Assembly (NCBI GenBank): GCA_951812925.1
Contig: OX638369.1
Location: 64,060,228-64,124,227, forward strand
Length of the DNA stretch: 64,000 bases
DNA from: Calliopum simillimum
Lineage: Eukaryota; Arthropoda; Insecta; Diptera; Lauxaniidae
Reading direction: 5' to 3'
Part shown: one piece after another, positions 11,358 to 22,736 of the stretch
Layout: each line of letters starts with the position of its first letter
Position numbering within the stretch: the stretch's first letter is position 1
Made by a program: the position numbers and the translations under genes
Notes under the pieces: model-generated
Told to the model about the DNA's origin: nothing
The model's database searches: none
The model's input: the letters and a program-made list of their open reading frames with translations, nothing else

Positions 11358-11413
11358 TGTGATGAGGCAAATCGCGGGCGCTCATCGCCTCATACACCGC
11401 GTCTTACGTATCG

Positions 11414-11755
11414 TCAAACTGTGGGTAAAACACGGAAACTCACTCCTTCATCCCTTGCGACTACGCCATCTCGGTTGGCCAATTGACCCATTCGTTCAAA
11501 CGAGTATTTATCCTGGTCTTGGTTGGCAATAGCTGCCACCAGTTTGGTGCATTCGCGCAGGCAGGCCACAGCAGCCTCATCGACTTCTAATTTTCGTGTG
11601 ATTTTCATCACATTTTTCCACTTAAATTTACTATTATTAAAGAATTCACTTATATTTCTAAAGAATATGAAAAAATGCGTATTTATTTGTAACTTAGCTG
11701 TCAATTTCAGAAACCGAAGGAAACTCCGTGAGCTAACAACCACGCTGATGAACAC
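11414..11755 (-). other. possible exon or TE coding relic on minus, unrecognised
   Basis: A 113-codon open frame on minus contains KITRKLEVDEAAVACLREC and KLVAAIANQDQDKYSFERMG, and ends soon after a GTGAGT donor-like string near 11446. Its composition looks protein-like (amphipathic helices, normal charge) rather than random AT-rich translation, and its G+C is higher than the flanks. I do not recognise the family. It could be a host exon caught between insertions, a fragment of an unknown element, or chance. Confidence 0.2.
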
Positions 11756-11789
11756 ACTAGGGGGAAACGGTTACCAAACGGTACGCAGA

Positions 11790-11975
11790 CAGCTCGCCAA
11801 ACAACCAAACAATCGACAAACCAATCAAGTAAACGCACAACGGTAGCACAACAGAGCAAACAACTAAAAAACCAGCCAAGAAAACAGCTCGCCAGACAAC
11901 CAAACAATCGACCAACCAACCAAGTAAACGCACAACGGTTGTAAAATAGACCAAACAATCAACAAACCAACCAAG
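11790..11975. repeat. diverged tandem repeat, period about 95 bp, ACC/CAA-rich
   Basis: CAGCTCGCC(A/G)GACAACCAAAC-type sequence begins at 11790 and again at 11885; a third partial copy follows near 11950. The strand is very rich in CCAAACAA and AACCAACC strings. Open frames on minus through this block (cysteine- and leucine-rich) are artefacts of the repeat. Confidence 0.7.
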
Positions 11976-12533
11976 TTTACACGCAACGAAATATCGCGCC
12001 AGAAGATAATTCTAAACGTACCCCAACGAAGGTTACTTTAGAAACTCACGCAAGGGGGCGGCGGCCGCCATTTAACAAAAGCAATGAAGGTGTTTCCGAT
12101 CGGAGATACTTTCTTTGTCTTTGTGGTCGCCGCACAGGTAAGACGTGATCCGCGTTTATTTTGATCATCCCGCAACATTTAAGACTTTAAACAGCAAGGA
12201 CGCTTCGGGACATGACTGGGGCTTAAAATTAATAACAAGAAGATGAATTTTATGGACAACTGATGGAGAGGCATGGTCGGTGATGCACTCCACGACGGAC
12301 AGACGGGGACCTAGGACCAGTGACGGAGAGGCATGGTCGGTGATGCACTCCGCGACGGACAGACACAGAGAGTATGTAAGAATTGTGACAATGAATTTAG
12401 ATTATATTAACCTATATTTATTAGGTTAAGATTTTAATTTAATGCTTTCTCTTGGTGGTCGCCGCACAGTATTAAGGAAATAAAGTGAATTATAACGTAA
12501 AAACGTGATCGGCAACACTGAAATTTGACGGTT
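11976..12533. repeat. unclassified block with internal direct repeats
   Basis: GAGAGGCATGGTCGGTGATG and its neighbours occur at 12266 and 12326 (60-bp period, nearly identical). The string TGGTCGCCGCACAG occurs near 12124 and again near 12455, about 330 bp apart, each preceded by CTTTCT. This could be the remains of an LTR-type or other element on which the LOA element sits. No coding sequence was recognised. Confidence 0.45.
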
Positions 12534-13466
12534 CAGTTTTTTGTGCGCGCTTATTAAATTTTTAATTTTTCGGAGATTTATAGTGAAAGTTCATCACTAA
12601 TAATAATAAAAAGTGACTTAAAAAGTGTTTTAAGCCACAGTGTATAACCGTATTCATTGGGTATGTTCTTCCGCGAAAAATTTTCTTGGTGGCAAAATTT
12701 TTGTGTAACATAACCTTGCAAGACTACCAAGAAATTGAGACTCCGCTGGCAGCCGTACTGGTGACAGTCTTTGTTTTTGTTTGTTTTGCAAGTGTTTTCT
12801 ATGCAGTTTTTCTGAGCGCTAAGTGAAATTATTTTCGTGTGTTTTTTGCTTTTTATTTACTTACAAAAAACTGGCAAAATTATATATTAAGCATAATATA
12901 TAAGTGGGACCTCACTGACATAAAGAAATTGCCAGTGCAGCTGTTTCTTTTACGTTGTATTTTTGCCAGTTTTTTCAGTATAATTTTATTATCTTTATTT
13001 TTAAATACTAATTAATCTGATTTTAGCATTTAAATCAGTAATTAATTGGTAAGAATTAAAATTAAAATTATTTTATCGTTCGCTTTAACATTTTCTTTCG
13101 CTCATTTATTCGACTTATAATCAGTGTTGGAAAACGTTTTTTTTATATTTTTATCATCAAAGTTACTAGTGTGGGTGATTGTGCGCGGTCGCGCGTCGTC
13201 TGCCTAGCTAAAGCAATTTTTTATCCTTCCATCTGAATTTGGAGGGAAATTGTTTAGAGAAACAAGTGATTTCGATATATGCGCAGCGTCGCATTCATAG
13301 AATTATATACTTTGTGATAAGTGATCACTTGTGAAACGCGTAGTAGACGACGCGTTCTCGTGTGTACTGACCCTACACTCAGTACTAAGCCAATTATTAT
13401 AGATTTTTTTCTTCCTCATCTCTTTCAAGTGAATTTTTTTACACATAGTAGCTTGTGTAACCAGGG

Positions 13467-14648
13467 ATGGCGGACAAGGGGCTAAAGCCCCGGAAAGTAG
13501 ACCCCGATGGTATGATACCGGGGTTGTCGTCAGAGGACGAACTTCTTGCCTCCAGTCAGGAGACAATCGTCGATGCTTTGGAGAGTACCAGCCGTAGTAC
13601 TCCCTTAAATATACGACCTTCAACATCCAAAGGCTTGTTCGCCAGACATAGCGATAAAAGCAAAAAACAAAAAAAAACAAAATCCCAGGCCGCGGTTATG
13701 AGGGCAAGGTACCAGAAAGCGCTGTTCATGCTAAGCAAGATAGCTAAGAATGCAGCAGCCGGTACCCCTCATGATCGTGACTGTGAGGATAAAAAAAGGT
13801 ACGAGGCTGTGGTCGATGAGTTTAAGTCGTACCAGGCCACACAGCAAACAACCACCTATACACGCGATGCTTCGAAAAGAAATAGGTCGAACGACGAAGC
13901 CCTAAATGAAGCAAAGCGCACAAAAAAATTCGAGGGCAATGTTATGCTGACATCGAAACCGGCTGTGACGCGGTCTTTTAGCGATGTGGCCAAAGATGGC
14001 CTGTGCATGGCGCTCATCGATGAAGTGTCCCGCAGCGGCAAAAAAGCTCTTGACAAGTGGGTCGAGATCGAAGCCAAGCTCTCGGAAATGGTAATGGAGC
14101 ACCTCCTGAGCGGTGTAGGGGGCCCATTGCCATGTTTTGACAGCTCTGCGATTGCTCATGGATGCAGGGTGATCAAATGTGAGGACGATTTCTCCCGGAA
14201 GTTCCTGAGCGATTGCGTAGCTAAGATAAGCAACGCATGGGATGGTTTGAGCCTCAAACTAATCCCGGCAAAGGATATTCCAAGGAGACCTCGGGCTCGC
14301 ATTTGGTTGCCTCAGATGAAGTTGGACAGTGCAAATCTGTTGCAATGCCTACGCATCCAAAACCCTAGTGTCCCAATGAATGACTGGTCGGTCATTAAGA
14401 CTGAGGCACCGCAGGGTAGCAGTACCTCCGTTTTGCTGGCCATCAACGAAGAGTGTCTAGAGCCGCTAGAAAAACTCGAAAATAGGCTGCGTTTTGGCGT
14501 AAGATACGCCAAAGTAAAAATCTTCCGCCCTACAAGCACTGGTGCCGACACAGATGAGGTCGATGACGCTAACAGACTGTTAGATGACATAAGCATTGGT
14601 GGGGACGATGCGGTTACTCCGAGTAATGCTAAAGATCCTACAAATTAA
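13467..14648 (+). CDS. LOA element ORF1 protein (DUF4780-like), 393 aa
   Basis: The open frame starts at the ATG in CCAGGGATGG and ends at TAA 14646-14648. The N-terminal third is polar and basic (KSKKQKKTKSQ near residue 70), which suits RNA binding. A central part follows with predicted helices, then a C-terminal domain containing IPRRPRARIWLP (about residues 272-283) and further on NDWSVIKTEAP. As I recall it, that signature matches the DUF4780 domain found in insect transposon ORF1 proteins. There are no CCHC zinc knuckles, unlike the Jockey gag upstream. The presumed role is to package the element RNA. The frame is uninterrupted, and its end overlaps the start of ORF2 in the +1 frame, so ORF2 is probably made by frameshift or reinitiation. 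Confidence 0.85.
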   Translation: MADKGLKPRKVDPDGMIPGLSSEDELLASSQETIVDALESTSRSTPLNIRPSTSKGLFARHSDKSKKQKKTKSQAAVMRARYQKALFMLSKIAKNAAAGTPHDRDCEDKKRYEAVVDEFKSYQATQQTTTYTRDASKRNRSNDEALNEAKRTKKFEGNVMLTSKPAVTRSFSDVAKDGLCMALIDEVSRSGKKALDKWVEIEAKLSEMVMEHLLSGVGGPLPCFDSSAIAHGCRVIKCEDDFSRKFLSDCVAKISNAWDGLSLKLIPAKDIPRRPRARIWLPQMKLDSANLLQCLRIQNPSVPMNDWSVIKTEAPQGSSTSVLLAINEECLEPLEKLENRLRFGVRYAKVKIFRPTSTGADTDEVDDANRLLDDISIGGDDAVTPSNAKDPTN

Positions 14649-17600
14649 CCTGAGGCACTCGAAGTGCGCCTCGGATAATTTTACCATTTTCCTCAGAGAG
14701 GAAAATGTTGACATCGGTATCGTCCAGGAGCCCTGGGTACTTGGTTCGGCCATAAAAGGACTTGGCGATAAAAACTACAATCTTTTTTACAAACGAGTAA
14801 ATGGTAAGCCTAGATCTTGTATCATTTTAAAAAAACATATTAGAGCTTTTCTCTGCCCCAACCTCAGCACTCAGGATCTGACAGTTGTTAAGATCGAAAA
14901 TGTGGAGGGAGAAGACCTCTACATCGCCTCAGCATACTGTGCTCACGATCGAGCCTCACCACCAGAGGAAGTTCAAAGGCTAGCTGCGCGTTCGTCTTCC
15001 AAAAAAAACTTACTTTTGGGCTGCGATGCCAATGCCAGACATACGCTATGGGGCAGCACCGAAACAAATGACCGAGGTGAGTCTTTTTTCGACTTTATAA
15101 TAAACTCAAATATATCTATCTGTAACACCGGAAATACTCCCACATTTGTTTTTCCAAGTTCGGAAAACTTTACGGGATGGGAGGAAGTCCTGGACGTTAC
15201 TCTTTTATCGACACACACTGATATTAGGGTTGAAAATTGGAAAGTTTTAACCAAAAACTCATTCTCGGATCACAGGTGGATTTTCTTCCACTTAAATTTC
15301 AAGATAGAAGATCCTCCTCCTTTTAGAAACATCAAAAATACAAATTGGTCAGTATTTGACAGAATAGTCAAATCAAAGGTCAAAAAACTTCCAAACACCA
15401 TTATTAATACCGTTGACGATCTAGAGAGTAGTGTTAGCTCTTTAGAAAAGGCCATGCAGTTGGCTTATAGAGCCTCATGCCCTATAACCCACAGCAGGAA
15501 AAAACTTCCGCCTTGGTGGAATAAAGACCTGAGTGACTTAAGAAAGGCCACAAGGAAAATTTTTAACCAATGCCACCAACTGAAAGTATGGCAGCCCTAT
15601 AGGGACTGCCTAAAAAAATACAAAAAAGCTATCAGGGAAGCTAAGAAGCAGTCGTGGGAAACTTTTTGCCAATCCATAGATAACATCAAGGATTCAGCCA
15701 AGCTTGGCAGAATCCTATCTAAAGAGCACTCTTGTCCATCCTTTGTCAAAAAAGCCGACGGATCGTGGACAGAATCTACGCAAGAAGCGCTAGAGCTTTT
15801 AGTACAAACTCACTTTCCTGGCTGTGAGGACTTACGAAATTTACCTGTTAGTATTTGTCCCATTCAAAATCCTCTGCCAGCCAGTCTCAGCTCAATATTT
15901 ACCAAAGACAGAATCCTTTGGTCTGTAAACAGCTTCTCACCCTACAAATCACCTGGGCCAGATGGCATTCTACCAATTATGTTGCAAAAACTACAAGATA
16001 CAGTGAGTCCATTGCTCGAAAAAATTTTCAATGCTTGTATAACCCTTAACCACATTCCTTCTAGTTGGAGGAAAGTTAGGGTAATTTTTATTCCAAAGAT
16101 AGGCAGAAGTGGTCATGAATCAGTAAAAGATTTTAGACCAATAAGTCTGTCCTCCTTCGTTCTTAAAACACTAGAAAGAATACTAGATGTCTATATTAGG
16201 GAATCGCTGGTCAGCACAGCCTCTTTCACCTCACAGCATGCATACCTCAAGGGAAGATCTACTGAAACAGCTCTTCATGAAGTAGTACGCACGGCTGAGA
16301 GGTCCCTTTATTTCCGTCAATTTACGCTTGCAGCCTTTCTAGATATCGAAGGGGCTTTTAATAACGTTCGTATCGAAGCTATTAAGGATGGTCTTACCGG
16401 GCTTGGGGTAGAGGAGAGTCTTACTACATGGATAGTATCCATGCTTGAAACAAGAATTGTTCAGGCTTGTATGGGTACAAGTCAGGTGGTAAAATCAGTT
16501 AGCAGAGGAACACCTCAGGGTGATGTCCTCTCACCTCTGCTCTGGCTAGTGGTTATTAACACTATCCTTAATCAGCTTAACAAAAATGGGGTTAAGGTTG
16601 TTGCGTATGCGGATGATGTGGTAATACTGGTATCAGGCCCCTTTCCAGACGTGATTAGTAGTATCATGGAAGGAGCTTTGACAAAGTTAAGCTCATGAGC
16701 CAAGGCATGTGGCCTGGGAGTAAACCCAGCAAAAACTGAGCTTATGCTTTTCACCACAAAAACCAAAATTCCAAACTTCAATCTCCCTCGGCTAAATGGG
16801 CATACTCTGACCCTTTCCAAGACAGCCAAGTATCTAGGAGTCATACTGGATTCAAAACTAAACTGGAAAGAAAACATCGAACTGAGATGCAAGAAGGCCT
16901 GCATAGCCTTCTACGCCTGCAAAAAAACTTTCAGTAAAAAATGGGGACTTCAACCAAAAATGGTACTTTGGATGTACACAGCAGTAGTACGTCCAATCCT
17001 CACTTATGGCTCCCTAGTTTGGTGGCCGGCCACTAGCAAAGGCTATAATCAGGCAAAACTAGAGAGGGTGCAAAGGACCGCATGTGTCGGTGTAACGGGG
17101 GCACTGAGATCTTGCGCAGCTCTAAGCGTTATTTTACACCTTTTGCCTCCTACCTCTTTTATTAAAGCAATTGCTTCAAGCAGCGCAGTTAGACTCAGGG
17201 AAACCGGCTCTTGGGTACCAAAGCCGTATGGTCACTACTCCATCCTTGAAAATCTGCAAACTGAGCTCAAGAGCTCAACAGATTACACCTGCCCCATACT
17301 CAGTTTTGATAATAACTTTCGAGTATGGATTCCTGATAGAGCTCAGTGGGAAGATGGCAGTATCAACCTAAATTTTGAAACCGCCATATACACCGATGGC
17401 TCCAAGATGGAGTGTGGTGTTGGCGCGGGAATATTTTCAGAAAACCTGAAACTATCTCAATCATTTCGCTTGCCAGATTCAGCCAGCGTTTTTCAGGCAG
17501 AAGTTTTTGCCATCCTCGAAGCCTGCAAATCATTAGGGAATAATGACATTTCCGGAAAAGTGGCAATTCTCTCAGACAGTCAGGCAGCTATCAAAGCACT

Positions 17601-18213
17601 GAATTCAGCAATAATAAGGTCAAAATTGGTGGGGAACTGCAAGAAGGAGTTAGTCAGGCTCGGGCGTCGGTTTGATATTGCTCTCGTTTGGGTTCCAGGC
17701 CATAGGGACATCGAGGGCAACGAAAAGGCTGACGAACTTGCTAGGCACGGTTCCTCCCTTAACGTCACCAGTGCGGTGCGGGTACATACTCCGCTAGGTA
17801 TAGTAAAGAAGAGGATCTTCTCTTTTTACGTAACCGAGGCGAACACTAATTGGAAAGCATTGACTACATGTAGGATATCCAGGTCAATCTGGCCTTCATA
17901 TAGCAGGTCAAAAACTACTTATTTACTAGCTAATAACCGTATTAATATAGCAAGAATTACCGCAGTTTGCACTGGACACTGGGCCATCGGCAAGCATGCT
18001 GAAAAACTGGGCATCCCTTTCAAACCCTTTTGTCGGAGTTGCTTAGTTGCAAGCGAGCAAGAATCTCTTGAACACTTTCTCTGTGACTGCCCAGCTCTGG
18101 CTAGAGTTAGACTTACATCACTGGGAAAGCCTTTCTTCAATACACTCAGTGAAATTGCCGACATTGAAATTGGCTCGCTGCTCAATTACCTTAATAGGAC
18201 TAACTGGATATAG
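14626..18213 (+). pseudogene. LOA element ORF2 polyprotein: endonuclease-RT-RNase H, one nonsense codon
   Basis: About 1195 codons. I chose ATG 14626 because it opens directly into the endonuclease core (MLKILQINLRHS); ATG 14608 is the alternative. Endonuclease: catalytic Glu in IVQEPW (residue 35), DANARHTLWGS, and SDH at 214-216. Reverse transcriptase: AFLDIEGAFNNV (Asp 573), GTPQGDVLSPLLW, YADD at 661-664. A TGA at 16696-16698 (codon 691, where Trp would fit: SS-stop-AKACGLGVNP) interrupts it, and the frame then continues unchanged. RNase H: YTDGS (Asp 924), FQAE (Glu 959), LSDSQ (Asp 984), then VPGHRDIEGNEKADELA. A C-x2-C/H-x4-C-type motif (CRSCL...HFLCDC) lies near the end. The enzyme nicks DNA, primes reverse transcription and degrades RNA. 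Apart from the TGA it looks functional. Confidence 0.9.
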
Positions 18214-18356
18214 ATATCGTTAGTTAGGTGATTAAAATTTTCACATACACTTATACCAGTCTGTCGAGTCACTTTTGTGGTATTAAAATGGCACTTTTAG
18301 TGCTACTTAGGTTTTAGCTTGCATCGCTAAACCGCCACTCTAACCTAACCTAACCT
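18214..18356 (+). other. LOA 3' untranslated region and CCTAA tail
   Basis: About 130 bp of non-coding sequence containing GCACTTTTAGTGC (a small hairpin) leads into three copies of TAACC/CCTAA at 18341-18356. A short tandem-repeat tail in place of poly-A is usual for the LOA and I groups and marks the 3' boundary of the insertion. Confidence 0.75.
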
Positions 18357-18375
18357 AGCAAGTACTATTTTTTTT

Positions 18376-20125
18376 TCTACGTGTAGAAAGGCAATAGAGG
18401 AACACCAAAACAAGGTTCTAGGAGTCACGGAAAAAAATGTATATGAGAGCCTGCATAGTTTAAAATATGACCGAAATACTGGGGGCGCAATCCGTGCTAT
18501 TGGATTAGATCCATTATTTTTCTAACGCACAAATTGTCGTCATAGAGAAAAATCATACCAGCCTTTTAATTGACTCAACTGGTTCCTTAATCAAAAAATA
18601 ACTTTGCCAAACTGTGAGCTCAATTCCCATCTTTTCCTATACCAACCCGTTACAAAAAATTAAAATAGTGTATACATACCAGTTTTCCAAATGATATCCA
18701 GTTCGTAAAACGCCAACACTATTTCATTTTGGCTGTTTGAATTTGTGAGGATTGGCTCCGCACATAAACAATCTTTTCCAATTCCAGAAGATGTAGTAAC
18801 CGATTTCAGTAAAGCTCTATTAGGTGCAGTTGCTCGTGCTTTTGCCAAAGCAAATTCATTGGCAGAGTATTTGAACCATTGTTTTCAATTGCTTTGACTC
18901 AATAATACCACCGTGTTTGATTCTGCTAGATATTTGTCATTTAATGAATATGGTTGCCAAATGGAAATATTGGGTTCAGACACAAAAAAGAGTGATGCAT
19001 TTTAATTTAAGAAGAGTTTCAGCTTTAAGGGAACAGGCCACTCTGAGATGAATTGAAGATTATGCGCGATCAATTTTTAATGTTTCGCTAAGTCAAAACT
19101 AAAGAAAAGGTGAAGTAGCGAAAGGTCAAGCAAATTTCTAACTAACGCCAGTAAAGCAGTTGAAATTGATGACAAATATGTGCAGATGGAGAAAGAGGAC
19201 GACAATGATATTGATGTTACTAAACTGGGTAATATTTTTCGTTGGGCAAACAACTTATTTGAATAGTGTCAGACTAACATTGCTAGTAACAATGAAGCCG
19301 GTGACATAAACCATTATTTATGCCCAAGCCTCTCTGTGCATTTGAAAAAACTACTGCCATATTTTCCACTTTTTAGTGATGTCTTGCCTAATATCTTTAA
19401 ATATGGCACCAAAAGACCAGCCTCAGCTAGAATAGCGTCGGATTTTAATAATTTAAAAAAGTAAAATACTATGCGAATCGACAAATTTTTACTGCGTCAT
19501 ATTTCAAGCTTCCCGGGAAAATTAAAAATCCCACTCGCTGAACGGCAGGCAAAGCCTCTAAAAAAAGAAGAAATCAAAAAAGATCCAACTAAAGAAGCCG
19601 TTGATATAAAAACAAAATAAAAATAAATATAAAAGACAAAAAAGCAAAACTTGCTCTGAACGTTTACCAGAATTTGACTCTACCGATGAAATCTTCTCTA
19701 CATTGCCAGTTATTATGAATGAAATTATTATAAAAATGTTTATATAAAAAAATAAAACGTTCATAGCAACAAATACGTGTGCTTTCGACAGCATTTGCCA
19801 AATTATAGCCACAGCGTTAAAAAACTGCAAAATATCAGGAACTTGTAGAAGATATGAATGTTCCAGTAATCAATGCTGCAATCACATTTATAAAAAATGG
19901 GCTTAAAAACAACAATTTTTGTAAAGAAATAGCAGAAATTTTTCCAATTCACCCTTATATGGAACTAAAGAAAGCCGAAGTAAAATTACAAAAATAATAG
20001 GTGACACTAATATTGGCAATATGGCGAATTCCATATTTACAGATTGTTTCAGTTGCACAATAAATCAAACTTGCTTGGAGTGCAACAAAGCAATTAAGGC
20101 TTGCGCACGATGAAACTAGTGCACA
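18376..20125 (+). pseudogene. split transposon-like gene, piece 2 (central and C-terminal regions)
   Basis: The reading resumes exactly where piece 1 stops: STCRKAIEEHQNKVLGVTEK, then GGAIRAIGLDPLFF, then (other frames) LLIDSTGSLIKK, EDVVTDFSKALLGAVARAFA, a block including PSLSVHLKKLLPYFPLFSDV, ARIASDFNNLKK, and near 19775 TNTCAFDSICQIIATALK followed by VPVINAAITFIKNGLKNN. The two Asp-centred strings IDSTG and VTDFSKA look like the first Asp motifs of an RNase-H-fold transposase, though I cannot prove this. The NTCAFDS string resembles the Asn/Cys box of a cysteine peptidase. Many stops and frameshifts make it inactive. From memory these strings match one uncharacterised arthropod TE protein family. 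Confidence 0.55.
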
Positions 20126-21399
20126 CATTATTACTCGGTAATTTTTCAAATTCAAAAAAATTTTAATCAAGTTGCCTTCGGCAATTAAGTACAAATCTTC
20201 ATGCTACTTTTTTAACGTATTCGTGAATTTATGGTTTCACCATGAGCTGCGAAATAGAACTGCGTGAAAAATTTTTTAAAATAAGTATTTAATAAAAATC
20301 CAGATGGGACTTTCAAAGCAATTGCTAGAAAAGTTAAGGTTTCGCGGAATACCGTTTTGACTTTCAAATAAACTTGTTATGTGGGTATATAAAAACGGTA
20401 CATATGAGCCAATCGCAGCTGCGTTTCTAAAACGAACAAAGAAACGGTAACTGCGCATGTTAAGAATTTTTCCGCTATCGTGTCATGCGGTCGCTTTGCA
20501 GTTAGTCAGTTGCGAGTTGGATTTTAACGTGACAGGCGATAAGTACGATTTTAACAGACGTGTCGATTGAGTAAAATAATTTTGTTACCGCATGAAAATT
20601 GAAACTCAAATGTATTCCAACTAATTATACTTTATTTAATTTGATCCGCGACCGCGTAAATAACACCTTGTTAGTTAATTGACACCATTTGTTAAAAAAA
20701 ATAAAAATCCCAAATATCTAAACGAAAGAGAATTTAACATTATTTTTTTTGCAGCGCAGTATCTTAAAATCGATATGTACATATAAAACTGAAAGGAAAC
20801 TATTTTCGTTGCAAATGCTCGTGTGTGAAAAGATGAAATATCATATCAGTTAAAAAATTGGAATTTTCATACAAAAAAAATGTTCTTCAAAAATTGTATA
20901 GTAAAAATGTCCACACTTCCAAATTTGTTTGCACTCTACAGTGTTTTCATCGTTCTTCGCTCTCTTTAAGTTGCTATGTACGCTGCTTCTGTGAAAATCA
21001 AAACTATCAATAGAAGGGAGAAATGAAGTGAATAAAAAAGCACAAAAGATAATAGTGAAAAATTGTAAAATACATTTATCTGATTAATAATTACAAAATT
21101 CTAAGTTTAAAGAGGGAAATCTTCATACATACTTTGATTTTTTGTGTACCATCTTGGCAGTTTTTGTATTGAAGTAAATCTCTTCAAATCAGGGGCATAG
21201 TTAACACAAAAAATTACAAGAAAAAAACACAGCTTAAATCAAAATAAAAGCCAGACAACATCAAAAAATGCAACAACAAAAAAAAAAATAACAAAGAAAA
21301 ACAACCCAACGTCAATATTTGAAATAATGATTTTCAATAATAAAATAAAAATGCTGGTCCAAAAAAAAAATGCCATTTTATTTCCCGACCTATGCTAAA
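20126..21399. other. non-coding stretch, nothing firmly recognised
   Basis: A TATATAAAAA string (20386), a CCAAT-type AGCCAATCGCAG (about 20407) and an initiator-like TCAGTTGCGAG (20506) occur here. Their spacing does not fit one core promoter and no coding exon follows. The rest is A-rich. Confidence 0.4.
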
Positions 21400-21401
21400 T
21401 A

Positions 21402-22734
21402 GCCCAGGAAAATAAGACGAAAAAACAGCTTCTGTGCGAAAAAATTCCCAGTGGAAATTTTTCACCGGAATTGTCTTTATTTATGCATGATACACAAACT
21501 GTGAAAAGTCCATTGCAAAGTCGTGTGCGCATAAAAAGTTATTCGGGCTCAAAGGTCGCTAAAATCAGTTTTTTGCAAATATCTCGCTAATGCTAACTTT
21601 TAAAGAAAAATGTTAGTCTCCAATTTTGTAGCACAGGAAATTTCCTACAAAAATACGTTAAAAGTATTTGCGTACGACTTCTAGTTTAGGAGATCACCCA
21701 ATTTAAAAAGTTGTTAACATTTATGATACGAAACGCTACGTATAAGTTCATATTAAAATTTCTTACTTTTTAAATTGCGATACCTCTTCAATGAAGAGTC
21801 ATACAAACAAAATTAAAGTGCCGTTTAAAAGATAATTTAATTTTCTATATACCATACTAATTTTTTTTTTCAAGCTACTCATGGCTTAAAAAATATTTTC
21901 GAAAAACCGTTAAGACTTCGAAAATTCTGATTTTTGAAAGATATCTCCGAATCGGTAAGCACTACGATAAAAAGTAAAAACACCAACTTTGTAGAGAATC
22001 ACAAAATCTACAAAAAATAAGCGATATGTGTACACATAGAAGTAACCGTATAGAAGATACTCAATAGAAACCGGTTTTTTGGCATTTTAAGGGTTTTTTT
22101 TTACTTCTATGTGTACACATATCGCTTATTTTTTGTAGATCTTGCAATTCTCTACAAATTTGGTCCCATTACTTTCTATCGTAGTACTTACAAATTCTGA
22201 GATATCCTTAAGAAACCAGTAATTTCGAAGCCTTAACGGTTATTGAAGAATATTTTTAAGGTCGTGAGCCGTTCGAAAAAAAAATTTTGTATGGTATATA
22301 GAAAATTAAATTACCTTTCAAACGCCATTTTAATTTTGTTTGTACAACTTCTTATTGAAAAGTTATTGCAATTTAAAAAGTAAGATATTTTAATATGAAC
22401 TCATAGGTAGTTTTGCATATCATAACTGCTAACAACTTTTTAAATTGGGTGATCTCCTAAACTAGAAATTGTACGCAAATACTTTTAACGTACTTTTGTA
22501 GGAAATTTCCTGTGGTACAAAATTGGAGACCAACATTTTTCTGTAAAAGTTAGCACTAGCGTGATATTTGCAAAAAACTGATTTTAGCGACCTTTGAGCC
22601 CGAATAACTTTTTATGCGCACACGACTTTGCAATGGATTTTTCACAGTTTGTGTATCATGCATAAATAAAGACAATTCCGGTGAAAAATTTCCACTGGGA
22701 ATTTTTTCGCAGAAAATGTCTTATTTTCCTGGGC
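21402..22734. mobile_element. foldback element FB4, 1.33 kb palindrome with TA target site
   Basis: The ends are GCCCAGGAAAATAAGAC and its exact complement, flanked by TA at 21400-21401 and 22735-22736. The arms match for about 650 bp with modest divergence (for example the GTTATTCGGGCTCAAAGG string at 21539 and its complement near 22610). The centre, about 22040-22110, holds TTTTTTGGCATTTTAAGGG between the arms. There is no transposase. A second copy of one arm is at 51218. TA duplication suggests cross-mobilisation by a Tc1/mariner or pogo-type enzyme. Confidence 0.8.
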
Positions 22735-22736
22735 TA

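Larger units (their letters stand above)
12534..18356 (+). mobile_element. LOA-clade non-LTR retrotransposon, nearly full length
   Basis: The element consists of a long 5' untranslated region, ORF1 (13467-14648), an overlapping ORF2 (about 14626-18213), a 140-bp 3' region and a short tail of CCTAA repeats (18341-18356) instead of poly-A. The domain order apurinic-type endonuclease, reverse transcriptase, RNase H and a terminal Cys/His motif, and the tandem-repeat tail, fit the LOA group. The 5' limit is uncertain; 12534 is only a guess based on an initiator-like TTCAGTTTT there. ORF1 is open and ORF2 has a single stop, so this is one of the youngest elements in the window. It lies inside the older split transposon gene. 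Confidence 0.85.

Noticed and set aside
11707..11958. Minus-strand frame rich in Cys/Leu/Trp that looks like a membrane protein
   Set aside because: It is a translation of the ACC/CAA-rich 95-bp repeat and repeats itself; composition explains it.
18341..18356. Telomeric or interstitial telomere sequence
   Set aside because: There are only three units, and they sit exactly at the 3' end of a LOA element, where a short tandem tail is expected.
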